64,000 nt of DNA. Source: Myoxocephalus aenaeus (taxonomy: Eukaryota > Chordata > Actinopteri > Perciformes > Cottidae). The DNA is taken from NCBI GenBank assembly GCA_038501785.1, contig JBAMJR010000170.1:4126001-4190000 (forward strand), read 5' to 3'. This document shows positions 12,791 through 25,471 of the stretch, one piece after another. Position 1 is the first letter of the stretch, and each line of letters begins with the position of its first letter. A program made the translations under genes and the position numbers. Under the pieces are notes generated by a model. That model had not been told where the DNA came from. It worked only from the letters and a program-made list of their open reading frames with translations, and made no database searches.

Positions 12791-15700
12791 GAGTGCTGCG
12801 ACGACTTAAAAGCTGGCTACAAAATTAAAACGGTCTGCGTGATTGGAATGAAAGTTGAGTGACGTAGGCAGACAGCTGTCACCATAACACCAGTTCAAAC
12901 CACTACAGCTGTACCTGTGCGTGTATGTAAATGTGTGCATCTCCGGGAACATTGTCCGTGTCTATACGCATAGCACGTGTGTATGCCAATGGGTTTCTAC
13001 ACGTACACAATGTTTTTGTTGGCTTCAAATAGATGTATGAGAGTGAAGGATGGATTGGATGCAGAGGTCTGACAGGGAGGTTTGACTTTCACCAGTGAGG
13101 TCTGTTCTTGTCATGCAACTTTGAAAAAGCAATGCATAACATTGCAGCACAAGCAGGCATGAACAGCAGCATGCACTACCATGTGCTGTATAACATGGAT
13201 TGTGGCTGCCTATGGTTAATCTATTATGTGAGTACTACAAGAATGGTGAAACTGGAAAGACTGTTTTACACCTAACCAAGAATAAATGAGTATCATAACT
13301 GAACTGTGAGCCCCTATGTTGTGCATTGTACCAGATGGTGAGCTGACTGTGTCATTGCACCCGTTGTTGGGAAGTGATTTGATTGAGAAAAAGTGGATGT
13401 GTATTGATGCGTATTCACCAAAAAAACTTTCCGGGAGGCAACATCTTGATGCATGCACGTCCAAACACAAGTGTTGCTGAGAGCCACAGAAGGTTGGTGT
13501 GGGTTACTCAGAATAATGATGAACAGCTGCTCCTCCAACTCGTCATTGTCTCTTTCTTATTCTTATTTCCACTTCAAGTGGCATGCACTTTGTTTTGACA
13601 CAGAAAAGAAAAACCCAGCTCCATTCCCCCCCCAGTGCTTCTCGCCACTATTGCACCTCGCTTCACTCTTTCTCCTACATCTCTAGCTCGGCCTGGCATG
13701 CTCACTTCCATCTGGCAGACACGCTGCTGATTAATGCGTTCATAATCACCACCGAGACCAAGAAAGGTGATTAATACTAGTCATTTCACATAGTTAGACC
13801 CTCCAAAGAGAGTGTTTGTCTCAGTGTGTTTGTGTGCCTTCCTGGCCAAGGATTTTCTCAACTGACTATACGTGTGCACATGCATACTGTACTGTTCACG
13901 TCGATGCGATGATTTATGTATTTCCACTCTAACGACTCAAGTCATTCTTGTGAAATGTGAAAGCCATGTTTGCACCTTTTTGAGTGTCATTGTATCAGGG
14001 GCTTGCAGCCTTTGGATAGAGATGAATTCAAGGTTGAACAGGCAATGCTTGAATCAGTCTTTTAAAATGTCCACTTGGATTGACAGATGTTTCCGTTGAA
14101 TTGACAAGTCCTTTGAGACAGGACAGAAAAACACTTAAATATGTCAGCATCCTGACTTCTCTCTCTGCTTTATGTCTATATATTGTCCGACAGTATATTA
14201 TTATGAAAGAATCCCGAGGGCTTTGCAGACTAGTCAGTGGCCACCCACCCTAATGACATGGGCTATTAATGCTTCATTAATCCACACACTGAGGGAATGC
14301 AAATGGGGATGATGAGCCTGCCCACATACTGCAATGTACTCAGGCTTGTATATATATCCTACAGTAGGGTGGGAATTTGTCAGTGACAGATAGAGTATTC
14401 TATTTCCCTCTGAGATTGGCTTAAAGTAGATGCATGCAGCATACAATTGCGTAGACACATACACAAGCATGCATGAATACACAAAGGCATTGTAATGATC
14501 ATTATCATCATAATCAGCATGCATACCAAACCTCTGACATGTTTTCCTTATTAAAAAGTCTGAAACAAGTCCAGAGGATGCAGTCAGGTTTTTATCTTCT
14601 GCATTATGTAATTCTTTTTTTTTTTTTACTTCTTTACAGTAGTTTTGTCAAGTTGTAATTTATTTTGTTCATTTTTTTCATTTTCAACTTGCATAAACCA
14701 CATCATTTTACCTTTTCAAAATGATACCTCATGTCTAATGTGTGGTTAAGTGTTTGGTGTTCATCTCTGAGTGGGTAATTCATCTTTCAAAAAAGGAGTA
14801 ACAAATCAAACGCTGACATTGCACCATTTTTTCCTTTAAATCACTGCAAGGCTGGGAATTGTCCCAAGCTGAACTGCAGTCGAAGTCAATTATGCCCAAG
14901 GCATTTTTTTCTGTTGTCATGAGAGGGGTGAATATAGATAGTGTAAACAAGCAAATGGCATGTCCCAGGAAATATTGCTGAGAGGCAAAGTGACCCAAAG
15001 TCAACGCTTTGCATCTTGATTCTTTGCAGGCAATTCCTGCTAACTCACACAAAACTGTGTAGCCAGTCAAGAACAGTACAATATAACTGATAGAGCTACT
15101 ATCAACTCAGTCCTTACTCATTGTCACAGAGTAATGGCATTCAGGTATGACTACGCATCCACATCTACAGTTTATAATGTATTACAGTTACATTTCCGTG
15201 TATTCCACTTTGTTAAACTCAGTTAGTTAATGGATGCTTGCTATGTGTCGTAACACACACCTAGTGAGCAGAGGCAGAGGATATATCATGGCTAGGGTGA
15301 AAGGTCAGCGCTGACTCAGGAGGAAGAAGATGGAGAGACATCTTTTAATTGGATGGTGGTTTTACAACAAATCGGTCACGGGTGATGTATAAAAGATAAC
15401 TCTTCTCTTCTGCCTCAAGGTGTTTTCCATACTTTCTCTTCACCACTTTACCTGAGTGATGACTTTAATATTTACCTGCAATCTCCTTCTGTTAACATTG
15501 GGCAAGGCGTTAAAAGAAAATAAAGCATAAACTCATGAAATACTATGATTAATACCTCTAAAGCTGAATAAAGTGTGTAACCATAAAAGACTATATGAGC
15601 GCATGTTATCTCCCTGGAACGGTGTTACACTGGAAGACCAATAAAGGCTAATGGAAGAGGAGATCAGGCTCTATCAGCTCTGGCGAAATATCTCTCTGCT

Positions 15701-18700
15701 CTCTGCTGTATAATGGAAGAGAACTTGGCCCACTTCCACTTTGCCCAGATAACTTAAAGGCTTAATTATTCCTGGTGTTTTGTAGTTTAGTGTGACATGT
15801 GGAAGGAGGATCACAGATTGCTTTGAACAGATTGAAACCAAAAAACACCCACAAGCCCAATTTGAGCTGTTAGACGTGAGAGTGGGTATTCATAATGTTG
15901 TTATATTTGCTGAAATTCTCTTTACACCTCAACTGTAATCAATACGTGAAATGCTCTGCCCATGCACTCACCGTGTATCAGCGGAGTCTTCCACAAGCTG
16001 CTAGCTTGGCACTTTTTTCAATTTTGGGGGTGTGGGTTTGGAGCAAGGCCTGATGGGAGGGGCTTTCAGTGTTGCTGACTTGGCAAACTTTCTCGCTAGA
16101 CTTACTGACTTTTGAATTTTCTTTCGTGTTTCATAACTAAGCTGTCATACTAATTGTGTATTACTATTATAATAGCAATTAATCCACCATGATGCATTAC
16201 TTTTTTCTACATGTCATTGAACAGCTGGATTTTGGGGCTCCACATAACCCTCTGTATGCAACTGTATGTGCTTATGCTTGTTTATAGACCAAATATGGGA
16301 GAAACATCTGTCTGCATTCAGGTATGAATCTGTGTTACTCAGTTTCCTTAGCTTCAGATATCCCCATCAACTCCTCGAAGAGGCTGTCATCAAAGCTCCC
16401 ATCTCAGCTAGCCCATAATAGTTGTTTGAACACTCTCTGCAGAGCCAGCTATCTGTTGTCCGGATTAGCATTTTCTCTTAGGCCACCTCTATGATCAAAT
16501 AAAAAAATCTGTCCCCCAAATGTACGAAAGCGTACGTAGTTTTTACCGTAAACAATGTTCAGCCCCTAACTGTAGGACACAACAGGCGGTACACCGTTCA
16601 CTGCCATTTTGTTTCTCATCCTTGTCTTTCTTTTCTTCTGGTTCTTGTGTTTGAGAAAGAATAAGACGGAGCAGATAATACTGAATGTTGCATCCACTTG
16701 GATTGTATATTGTCCCAAAAGTAGGCATGCAGCAGCAGATTTAGACCGAGGGAGGGATTACAGGAAGCGATGGCAAAAAAAGAGAGAACAAATGCTAATC
16801 TCCAAAAAATGAACTGTGGAAGCCAGACAAAAGGCCCGTGAACACAGTGGTGGAATAAAGGTCCTTCTTTATCGTTTTTCCATCCCATACTTTTCAAGTC
16901 ATGCATTAGGTAGAATCTTTGAATGGATTCACCATAAAATGGCATTGTCAGCGACCCTCATACTAATTAAAAGAAAACAAGGACACAGATCTCTGTACTC
17001 AACAGGAGGGATAATGCAGAACTAAAAATAGTGGTTGTGGTTACGTTTTGGAAGCTCTTGGTGCCTGTGTGACTGATTCCCTATGTACTGTGGAAGTTAC
17101 TTATCTCTTGCCTGTTCCTTCCTTCCACCATGGAGTCATCTTTCTCCCACATTTGCCATTGCCCCATAATGGAAATCTAAGAGCTCGTATCTATTCTCAC
17201 ATCCTCAGTGAGATGGTACGTGATCAGAGAAATGAAGTTCTCTTCTTCGTAGAACCATGGAGAAAGATAAACGCACTGTTACATGGACAGATGTTGAGTG
17301 AGCAATACCACAAGGGACAGAGGAGTCTGTATGAGATGAGTGGGGACCAACTGGGACACCAGATGTCCATTTCGGGTTTATCCCATGTCCTTTTCCAGCT
17401 TGTCCGTGTGGCTCATTACCAAATGCAGGAAACAGCCAAACATGTGGCGTCACAGTCTGAATGAGAAAATCACTTTTCTAAGTCTAAATAAGCATTCTCA
17501 CACAAGGGGGAGGAGATGGTACAAATTAGAAAATCATGGAGAAACAATTGAACCTGTAGTGGCTTTTAGCATCACACTGTCTTCATAAATAGATTGTCCA
17601 TCTGAAAGAGAATCACATGAAGAGTTTGTAATTGTGCCTCAATGCCAGAGTAATACACAAGTGTATATGTGAGAGGCATTGCAGCTTTGCTGCTTGAGCA
17701 ATGTGTTATTTGTCTTCCTGCCATGATTGTGTTGAGTAATTATCCTAATGTAGATGGCTTTTACTTCACAGATCTTGGCTTTGACACCTAACTGTATTCT
17801 GTCTATTGGCTCATGTCCTTAGTGGGACCCAGCCCAAAACAAGGATTTGCAAAGGAGTTAGTGGAGTGGTTATTTCTTACAGGGAAAAGGGTTTATGTGC
17901 ATGAGGCCAGTGTGTGTAACTACTGTGTCTGCTGCGTCGGCTAAAACTGAAAGACACGTTGTGTTTTTTTATGAAACTAGCTGCATGCGCAGTTGCAAGC
18001 ACAAACCTAGAATAGAAACATACGCGTGTGATCAATTTTGTAGATCTGGTCACTGTAGGCACAAACAGTGATACTGGAGCAGCACAGCACACACTGGAAA
18101 CGAGGCTGAGAAGGATGATCAGCCTCAAAATCAAACCAACTCCTCTCTATTTTAAAAGCTGCAAATAGTTTCCTAATGGGCTAGAAGGAGCTGACAAGAA
18201 TATACATGGTATCCTCGGAAAGCAGAGTAAATGTGCCTCAAATGAATACAGAGGGGATGAATCGACACAAGTTGAAGTAGCCATTAGCAGAGTTGATATT
18301 CCCTCAAACACAACCTTTAATATCAAAACATCAAAGGTAAGACATGTTTTATGGTTATGGCTGTATACAATTAAGTTCATTTGTTCTCTTTTTTGGCTTG
18401 TAGTTCAGTGAGTTTTGGTTAGAAGAGTGTGCTCATTTAGTTGCTTGGGGTTAATAATAACCTTAATGTGGGTATGAAGGATGTGTTAAACCGGTCCTAA
18501 TCTGGCGTTTGTTACATTGTGCGCAATTTGCCAAAAAGCGTTCAAAAACCTACACTGCACCACCCGATCTGCATAATTGCAACCTCAGTTGCTCTACACT
18601 AGGCGCCTTGGAGCAAGGGGAGCTTTTGGATCCTGGAACAGGTGCACGCACCATGAATAGACTTAAATGGCATTTTGTCCATGTTGAGAACTTAGCGCTG

Positions 18701-19599
18701 GCCCAACAAAGAGTTTTAGTGTTATTTATTTCTGTTCAGGCAGCCTTTTCAGGGTCCAACTGAAAAGATAACAGAAACTGCAGTGCAGTGGCAATTTGAG
18801 TAAGGAATCACAAAGAGCTAACACTGGTAGATAAGGAGACCATTGCTAAAATAGTAGTTGTACATTGGAGTGGTTGATTTAGAGTAAAGGTGAAGTGCGT
18901 GGATGGTATACCTATTAATAAAAAAATGGTATACAAGTATAGACATTGCATTTGCATTTGCTCTCCTTGTCATTAATCCTCTGCTAGTCTATTTTCTCAC
19001 ACTCGTTCTCTGCTGATTCAAGCAGGCTGTGGTGTGAAGATTTCGGTCTGGTGATGAGAAAAAGAGGTCAAATTATATAATAACCTGTTGGATTCCTCAC
19101 ATATAGCCTTTTCAAAATAAATGTTTTAATTGCTGGATTGGATTTGGATTTTAACGGTCGTTATTACTTTGTATATTTTTCCCACTCGTATTTAATTAGT
19201 TTGCTTTATACTTTATGTCGACCTTTATGTACTGTACTACCCTTTTAATACGTGGGAGCCTTGGGGCTTATTGTTTAAAAGGGAAATGTCTGACTCTGCA
19301 CTATTCAGTGCCTTCATTATAAAAAGTGCACATAGGGGCAGATTGTACAGCAACAGAGGTTTATAAGCCATTTAGTTTTATGAATGCCAGTAAGTTGCTG
19401 TAATGGGCTCCTGTTAAATCATGCATGTGTTTAATGACCATATGAACCTCAAACATAATTTTAAAAATTATATGTATATATTTTGCATTTCTTCAAACCA
19501 ACAGTAGCCATTTGAGGTAAGTAAATGTACAATATTTAGGTTATAAAGCCCCGGATGTTTTTTAATTAGTTTTTTAATTAGAATATTAATTTTCAAAAA

Positions 19600-20280
19600 A
19601 AAAGAAAATACGTCATTCACCGAAAACAGCGGCGTCAGGCAGCAGGCGCACTTGCAGTGTGCGCCAGTGTGCGCCCCCCTATTATACAAGTCGTCATTTA
19701 AGTTTCTCTTTCCTATAGAACCGGTCTACACCTTGTTCTGTTATTAAACAAACTAAACGGCCGTATTTTATTGATCTTATCCACACGACAGCTTGTCGTT
19801 TCTGTCTCTAAATGGTCGCGTTAACACTTCTCCTCTGCTCTGCATCGCGCATGGCAGAGTTCCACCGCGATGCGCACAGACACGTGCGCGCGCACACACA
19901 GGTGAGCGGTGAGCACTGAGCACACACACCAGCAGCGGACAGAGAGCGTCGAAAAATATGTCGCGTGAAAAGCAGACCGCTATATCTGCGTTTTAAACGC
20001 TCCCAGGGTGAAGATGGCAACAGCAGCTCTCCTGTGAGGAACAACCGGAGTTCTCCTCGCACCGGAGCAGCTCTCATGCTCCAGGTGAAAGAGCCAAAGT
20101 GCTCGTGTCTTCTACCAACAATGAGCTGCTTGGCTTCACATATTACAAAAGTACAAAGTACACGGACATAAAACTAAGTCATTAATAAATACATGGAGAA
20201 ATGCCTGTACTTTCGGGTAAATGGTTACGCCGTTAACAGGTTGCTTGCGCATGCGCGACTCCCTTATTTTTTGGCGTTTT
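19600..20280. other. CpG-dense patch within AT-rich intron
   Basis: CpG dinucleotides are frequent here (for example GGTCGCGTTAACAC, CATCGCGCATGG, CCGCGATGCGCACAGACACG, GTGCGCGCGCACAC, TTGCGCATGCGCGACTCC), while the surrounding tens of kilobases are CpG-poor. It could be a transposon promoter and 5' leader, or an internal or alternative promoter. A short ATG frame near 19962 (MSREKQTAISAF) ends at a stop after 12 residues. No splice donor joined to a CUB or Sushi frame is evident. Confidence 0.5.
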
Positions 20281-21186
20281 GCCAGAAGTCTCCATGACGT
20301 CCTTTCTGCTGCTGTGTGTCTCAAAACAGAAAACAGATCTCAACGTTGAACATGAATTGTATCAAATCTACAACCCTGTTTTAAAAAGATGTGTAGAGGA
20401 AAGCAGCTCACTGCAGCCACTAATGAACCTGATGCTCACATATCTGCACTCATTCTGTTTTGTTTGGCAAAAAAAAAAAAATAGCTTATTGTTTTCCACA
20501 ATGAGCTATTTAGTAGTAACTAAATATTAGTATTTTTTTTTGCACAGATACAACTTCCTGTTCATTGATCTAAGTGATTGCAATTAAAACATTAAAAAAA
20601 AAATTCTGATGGAGCAATCTGATTTACTTGAAACTTTAAGTGATTGCAATTTTCTTTATTCTGTTATTTATAAAAGCGCAGATGGAATCACAAAATGTTA
20701 TTTACAGAAAAAGTTTGAGAACCACTACTTTAAGTGTTTGTGTTGGTTGAGCACTATTAGCATTATTAGCATCTTATGTCTAAATATTATGTTAAAGAGT
20801 ATGTTATGTTAAATAATGTTAAAGAATATGTAAAGAATAAATACATATGAGTATGTAAAGAGCATTAAATGTACAATGTAAACACTGTACATGACAAGAT
20901 GCATGGTTCATTAAACATCTCAATGTGTACTGTTGCTGAATGGTTGCTGTTGGTATGTTCAACATGATGAATGGGGCATTTTTGTGCCTGGGCTATTGAG
21001 GGAAGTTTGTGAAAATTGCTAGCCTATTTGGTATTAACTGGTAACCATGAAATGCCTCAATTCAATTCAGTCCAGAAGAGCAGGTACCTGTAGGGTATGT
21101 GGAGAGTGTTTCTATGTCTAAAAATTTCGCTGCTTCACTCTTCTGGGCTAAGCCCCAGATGTGTCAAAATCCTAGAGACGCCCCTG
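19627..21186. mobile_element. Possible hAT-type DNA transposon remnant (boundaries tentative)
   Basis: The right edge, read on the minus strand, begins CAGGGGCGTCTCTAGGATTT and continues TTGACACATCTGGGGCTTAGCCC. I associate this terminal sequence with fish hAT elements. The proposed left edge begins CAGCGGCGTC, which agrees at 9 of 10 positions before diverging. The eight flanking bases (ACCGAAAA on the left, CTTGACGC on the right) do not match, so no target duplication supports these limits. No transposase frame survives. Inside are the CpG-dense patch, AT-rich sequence and a small direct repeat. A deletion derivative or two unrelated fragments would both fit. Confidence 0.3.
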
Positions 21187-24100
21187 CTTGACGCCCCCGA
21201 CAGGCTTAAGCCTCAAGGATGTTTTTGGAAGAATTTTTTTAAACTACAGTAACAGTGGGGTGGCTCGGTTGGAAACATGGATATAATGGTTTGAAAAGGC
21301 TTGTTGGTTAAAATGTGAAACCACGAAAATACAGCAGGTTGGAGGTATTTTTCTTGCAACTATCACAAGCTAACTTTATCAACCTTCAGTAACTGTTATC
21401 ACAGAAACTATAGGTCCCTACCTTCATGCTACCATCAGTCTGTCACTAGTCTGCATTGGGCCTTAGTCAAAAGATCCTTGGCTCCGACACATCCAATGTT
21501 TCTGTCAGAAACCCTGCAATCATACACATTTCACAAATAATTAAAACCAAAATCCATGCAAAAACCCATAGATGCTTCTCTAGAAGCATAACAATTGAGT
21601 TATTTCAGGATGCTCTGGTATCAAGGGAATACAATGTGCCGTCTGTGTTTGGGGGATTTGACAGTGTTGCCAGGTTCAATATCATTAGCATGGTTTCACC
21701 TGTCTGCTCGCATACTGCGTCATCTCAGACTCAGTCTGAAAAACTAACAGCTCACGCACACAAGCAACAGAGGGTAGAGAGAGACATGAACATGGAGGGA
21801 GAGAGAGAGAACGTGTCCAGCAAAGCATATGTGTCCACCTTGAACCTGACTGATATTGAATCTCCAGTTCTTAATATTATTTCAACAAATGAAAACAGCT
21901 GCAGGCTTTGATAATTTCACTTGCTTTGATTGCAAAAATATATTTCTAAAAGTGAACATCCCTAAACACTGTGTTAAACACAACAATGCCATGTACGCAG
22001 CTACTATCTTTAGGTTGTTGCTCATGCAACATATATCTGGAAATGTCAGGATTCAATTACAACATCATGTACAACACCTTTGTCAGACCACCACCAAACA
22101 TATAGTATAACTGGTTTTTGTCTCATTTATAAGTACAATAAAACCTTTTTTTTTCAATATTGTGTTTGTTTATAGTATGTTTAGTTACTCTGTGTCAGCA
22201 ATATTAATAGTTGATCTGGATATGGGATACCTTTTAAGTAGCAACTTTTGTGAGAGCCCCATTTCCTTCTCCTAGGTATGTGACCATATATCATTGAGGG
22301 TAATTTTGGAAATGTCCTGATATACTCTTAGAAGAAAACATCTGTAATTATTATGAAATGTAAACTTGGATGAGGCTTGGACTGGGGTTCATGCTGTCCC
22401 ACTGTGTTTTCCAGCTAATAACTCCCATCTGTAGTCATCTGCAAGCTTTTGTTTTGAAGAACATTTTCAGTTAAACATAAAAGTTCAGTGTGTTCAAAAT
22501 GTCATTAGTTAGTGGCAGTAATTCTGACCGCAGGATATACATTTTCACATTATTTTTCAAAAAGAGACCAAGACCATGCATGACAGTATTTCAAGCTATG
22601 GATATGCCTTGTATAGGAGCTTTAGGCTAATTTAACAGGGTTGTTAAGATGTCCATATTTGCTTTGAAGGTGGAGTTTGTAATACACTAATTTGCTTCCT
22701 AGCCAAGAATTAGATGAGAAAGTCAATACCACTCATGTCTGCTCCGTAAATTTTAAGCTCCAGCAAGAATGGAAACTGGAAAGCAGTTAGCTTGGCGCCG
22801 CTTAGAAGTAACACATTCATCCGTCAATCACTTCTGAAACTGACTAATTAACATGTTATATCTTTTTTTGTACGTACAAAAAACTAAGTATCAAAACAAT
22901 TTGATGTTTCACAGGAGGTTACTCCAGCAGATGCTTCCAGCAATACACTTACATTTCTGCTCTTTAAGGTTTAGTCAAACAGGATGACATTGTGATAATT
23001 TATGAGCTTTTGAGGTGGTTGGCAGAATATGTTACCTTTGGACAGAGCCAGGTTAGCTTTAGTTTTTGATGAAAATGTATTAATTGTTGAAATGCAGATA
23101 TTGATACTGGTTCTGTGAGAAATTGTCGCTTATTCTTTGATGTTTGACAAAAGCCATTTGTAGAGCATGACTTTCTAGATAGGAGGGAAATATAACTAGT
23201 TGGACATTGGAAGCGCTGGTGTCAGAATCATTCAGTGAGTTTTGATGGTAGTGGGAAGTACTATTTTAGAGTAATACCTACTAAATGCAGTCACTGTACG
23301 TTTTGACCTTAGGAAGGATTTGTTGAAAAATGATTATCTGTGTATTTCTCCTCAAACCTCCTGTCAAAGATAAGGAAGATGCCCTTGCAGACGGCCGTAG
23401 GATATTATAGGCATTTGTTTATTGTTGTGTTTGATAGATCCACAGGGAGGGCTCAATTATCACTGCCGCTTTTAAGAGTGACCTTGGAAACTCATTATTT
23501 TCTCTCCCCTTAACCACAGATTTCATACCGCCCGCAGGCGATTACACCCATTGAGAAGTGCACACATATTCTTTTTCAGTTGTATGATGTGATTGATGCT
23601 GTGTATGTCTGTGTGTGTGTGTGTTCCGCAACCTTGCTCGGTGATGATAGCAAAGTGTCATGTACTGTAAGCCGGGTTTGAGAGAAATTAAACAAAGGGG
23701 GAAAAAATGGCGAGCGCAGCCACTGGTTGGACATTGTCTGTATTCGTCAGTTGCTTCATCTTAGTTGAACAAGTCATTTGTGCCTGTGTGGGTCATTTTG
23801 TTAAAGGCAAACATTCAATAATGTAAGCCATTAGGCTCTGTATGGTTTCCTCATCAGCATTGTTCCACAGTCCATTCGATAGCAGTTTAGTCCTATTGCT
23901 TTGCTCTCCGTGACTTTGCCTACATCTACCTTGACTTTTTTAAGAAGAGTAATACATCACACTGACACTGGAATCAATTGCAGAACGAGTGGCACTAAAT
24001 TCTGTACTTCCATGAATTGAGCTGCTTTAGTTTATGTTTCTGCCCCATGTCATCGGCTTGTCTGTGTATCGTTTTGGCTGTTTTCAGAATATCTCAGAAA

Positions 24101-25305
24101 GTCACTTTCACCATAATACTATCAACTGGGTCACTCATTGACCCGAGGGGCATACTTTTACTCATATCTCCAGTTTTGCATGACCTCACATGAATCAATT
24201 TGTTCTTATACACAATATGCAAATTATTATGTTCCTAAAATATTACTAATCTCTTTTTTTTCCCAAGATGACATTAATTACAAAAGTGATCATGTTTTGA
24301 GAAAATATAATGTAACATGTGCTATGATTGTTAGTTCTTACAGTGGTTTATTCCAGGAATCCCTGGGTACCCGATATGTCCCCTATAAATGAATATTCAG
24401 CCTTTTGAAGCCAGCTCCACACCTGTGTTTGGTCTTAAGTTGATCAGTCACTTCTAAGAGCTTTACTTTGGTCAATTCAAACTTTTAAAAAGGTATTGAT
24501 TATTGCAATCCAATTTAACCATAAAAATGAACTTAACAATCCTAAACTGACTTAATTTAAACCTATATTAACCTGACTACTGGTAGGATCATAGGAAGTC
24601 CAATAGCAGTCATACCCATAGAGTTATCCTTAAGCTTGAAATGTTTTTTTTTTCATCTACTTTATTGACACTATTTTTAAAATAACTCACTGAAGTGCAT
24701 TTGTAGGAAGCTTCAAGATAGACTTGAATAAATGTTTTTTTGCCAGGTTGTTGTTCTTCCCAAAAGGATTTTTTTTTTTTCAATCAGTGTCCATATTATG
24801 TGTTCTGTTAGGGCAGAAAATGAGTTGTGGGAAGAGGAAGAAAGGAATCCCTCAGAAGATTTAACAAGGCGTTCTGATGAGGCCAGAGGTCGTCCCATGA
24901 ATAATACATGAGGACTGAGAGAGGATGAGGAACAGACATTTTAGCTCTGTTGGACCAGGGAGTCCAAGGGGAAAGTAAGCATGCTGACTCTGATGGGTCT
25001 GCAGTTTCACTGGCTTGGCCAGTGGAGGTTTCAAACACCTCTGCCAGGCCATGTTTTTGTGCACACAACCATGAGACATAACTGCCCTGAAGGCCTCTTA
25101 TTAAACTTATAGTTTAAGGTTGATGGTTTTTACTGCCTGGGTGGTTTCTGGTTAAAGAAATGAATGGCCTTTGCTTGGAGCAGGGGGGCTCTGGTGGTTT
25201 ATTCAAGCCCCTTGTGTATGTCTGGTCTTGGTTACATCTGAAGGTCACATATACTTTAATACTGCCTTTCTGGACTTAAGGGTCTTCCCCACTGATTAGT
25301 TTTAC

Positions 25306-25471
<166 letters not shown>

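Noticed and set aside
17048..17464. 138-codon plus-strand open frame in the upstream intron
   Set aside because: No recognisable domain, no family resemblance, no splice context in csmd2 frame, and the length is possible by chance in 30 kb of intron.
20571..20651. Direct repeat of AAGTGATTGCAATT about 67 bases apart
   Set aside because: A short AT-rich repeat without element structure; could be chance.
21456..21911. 151-codon plus-strand open frame
   Set aside because: Composition looks random, includes a GA-repeat stretch, and matches no family I know.
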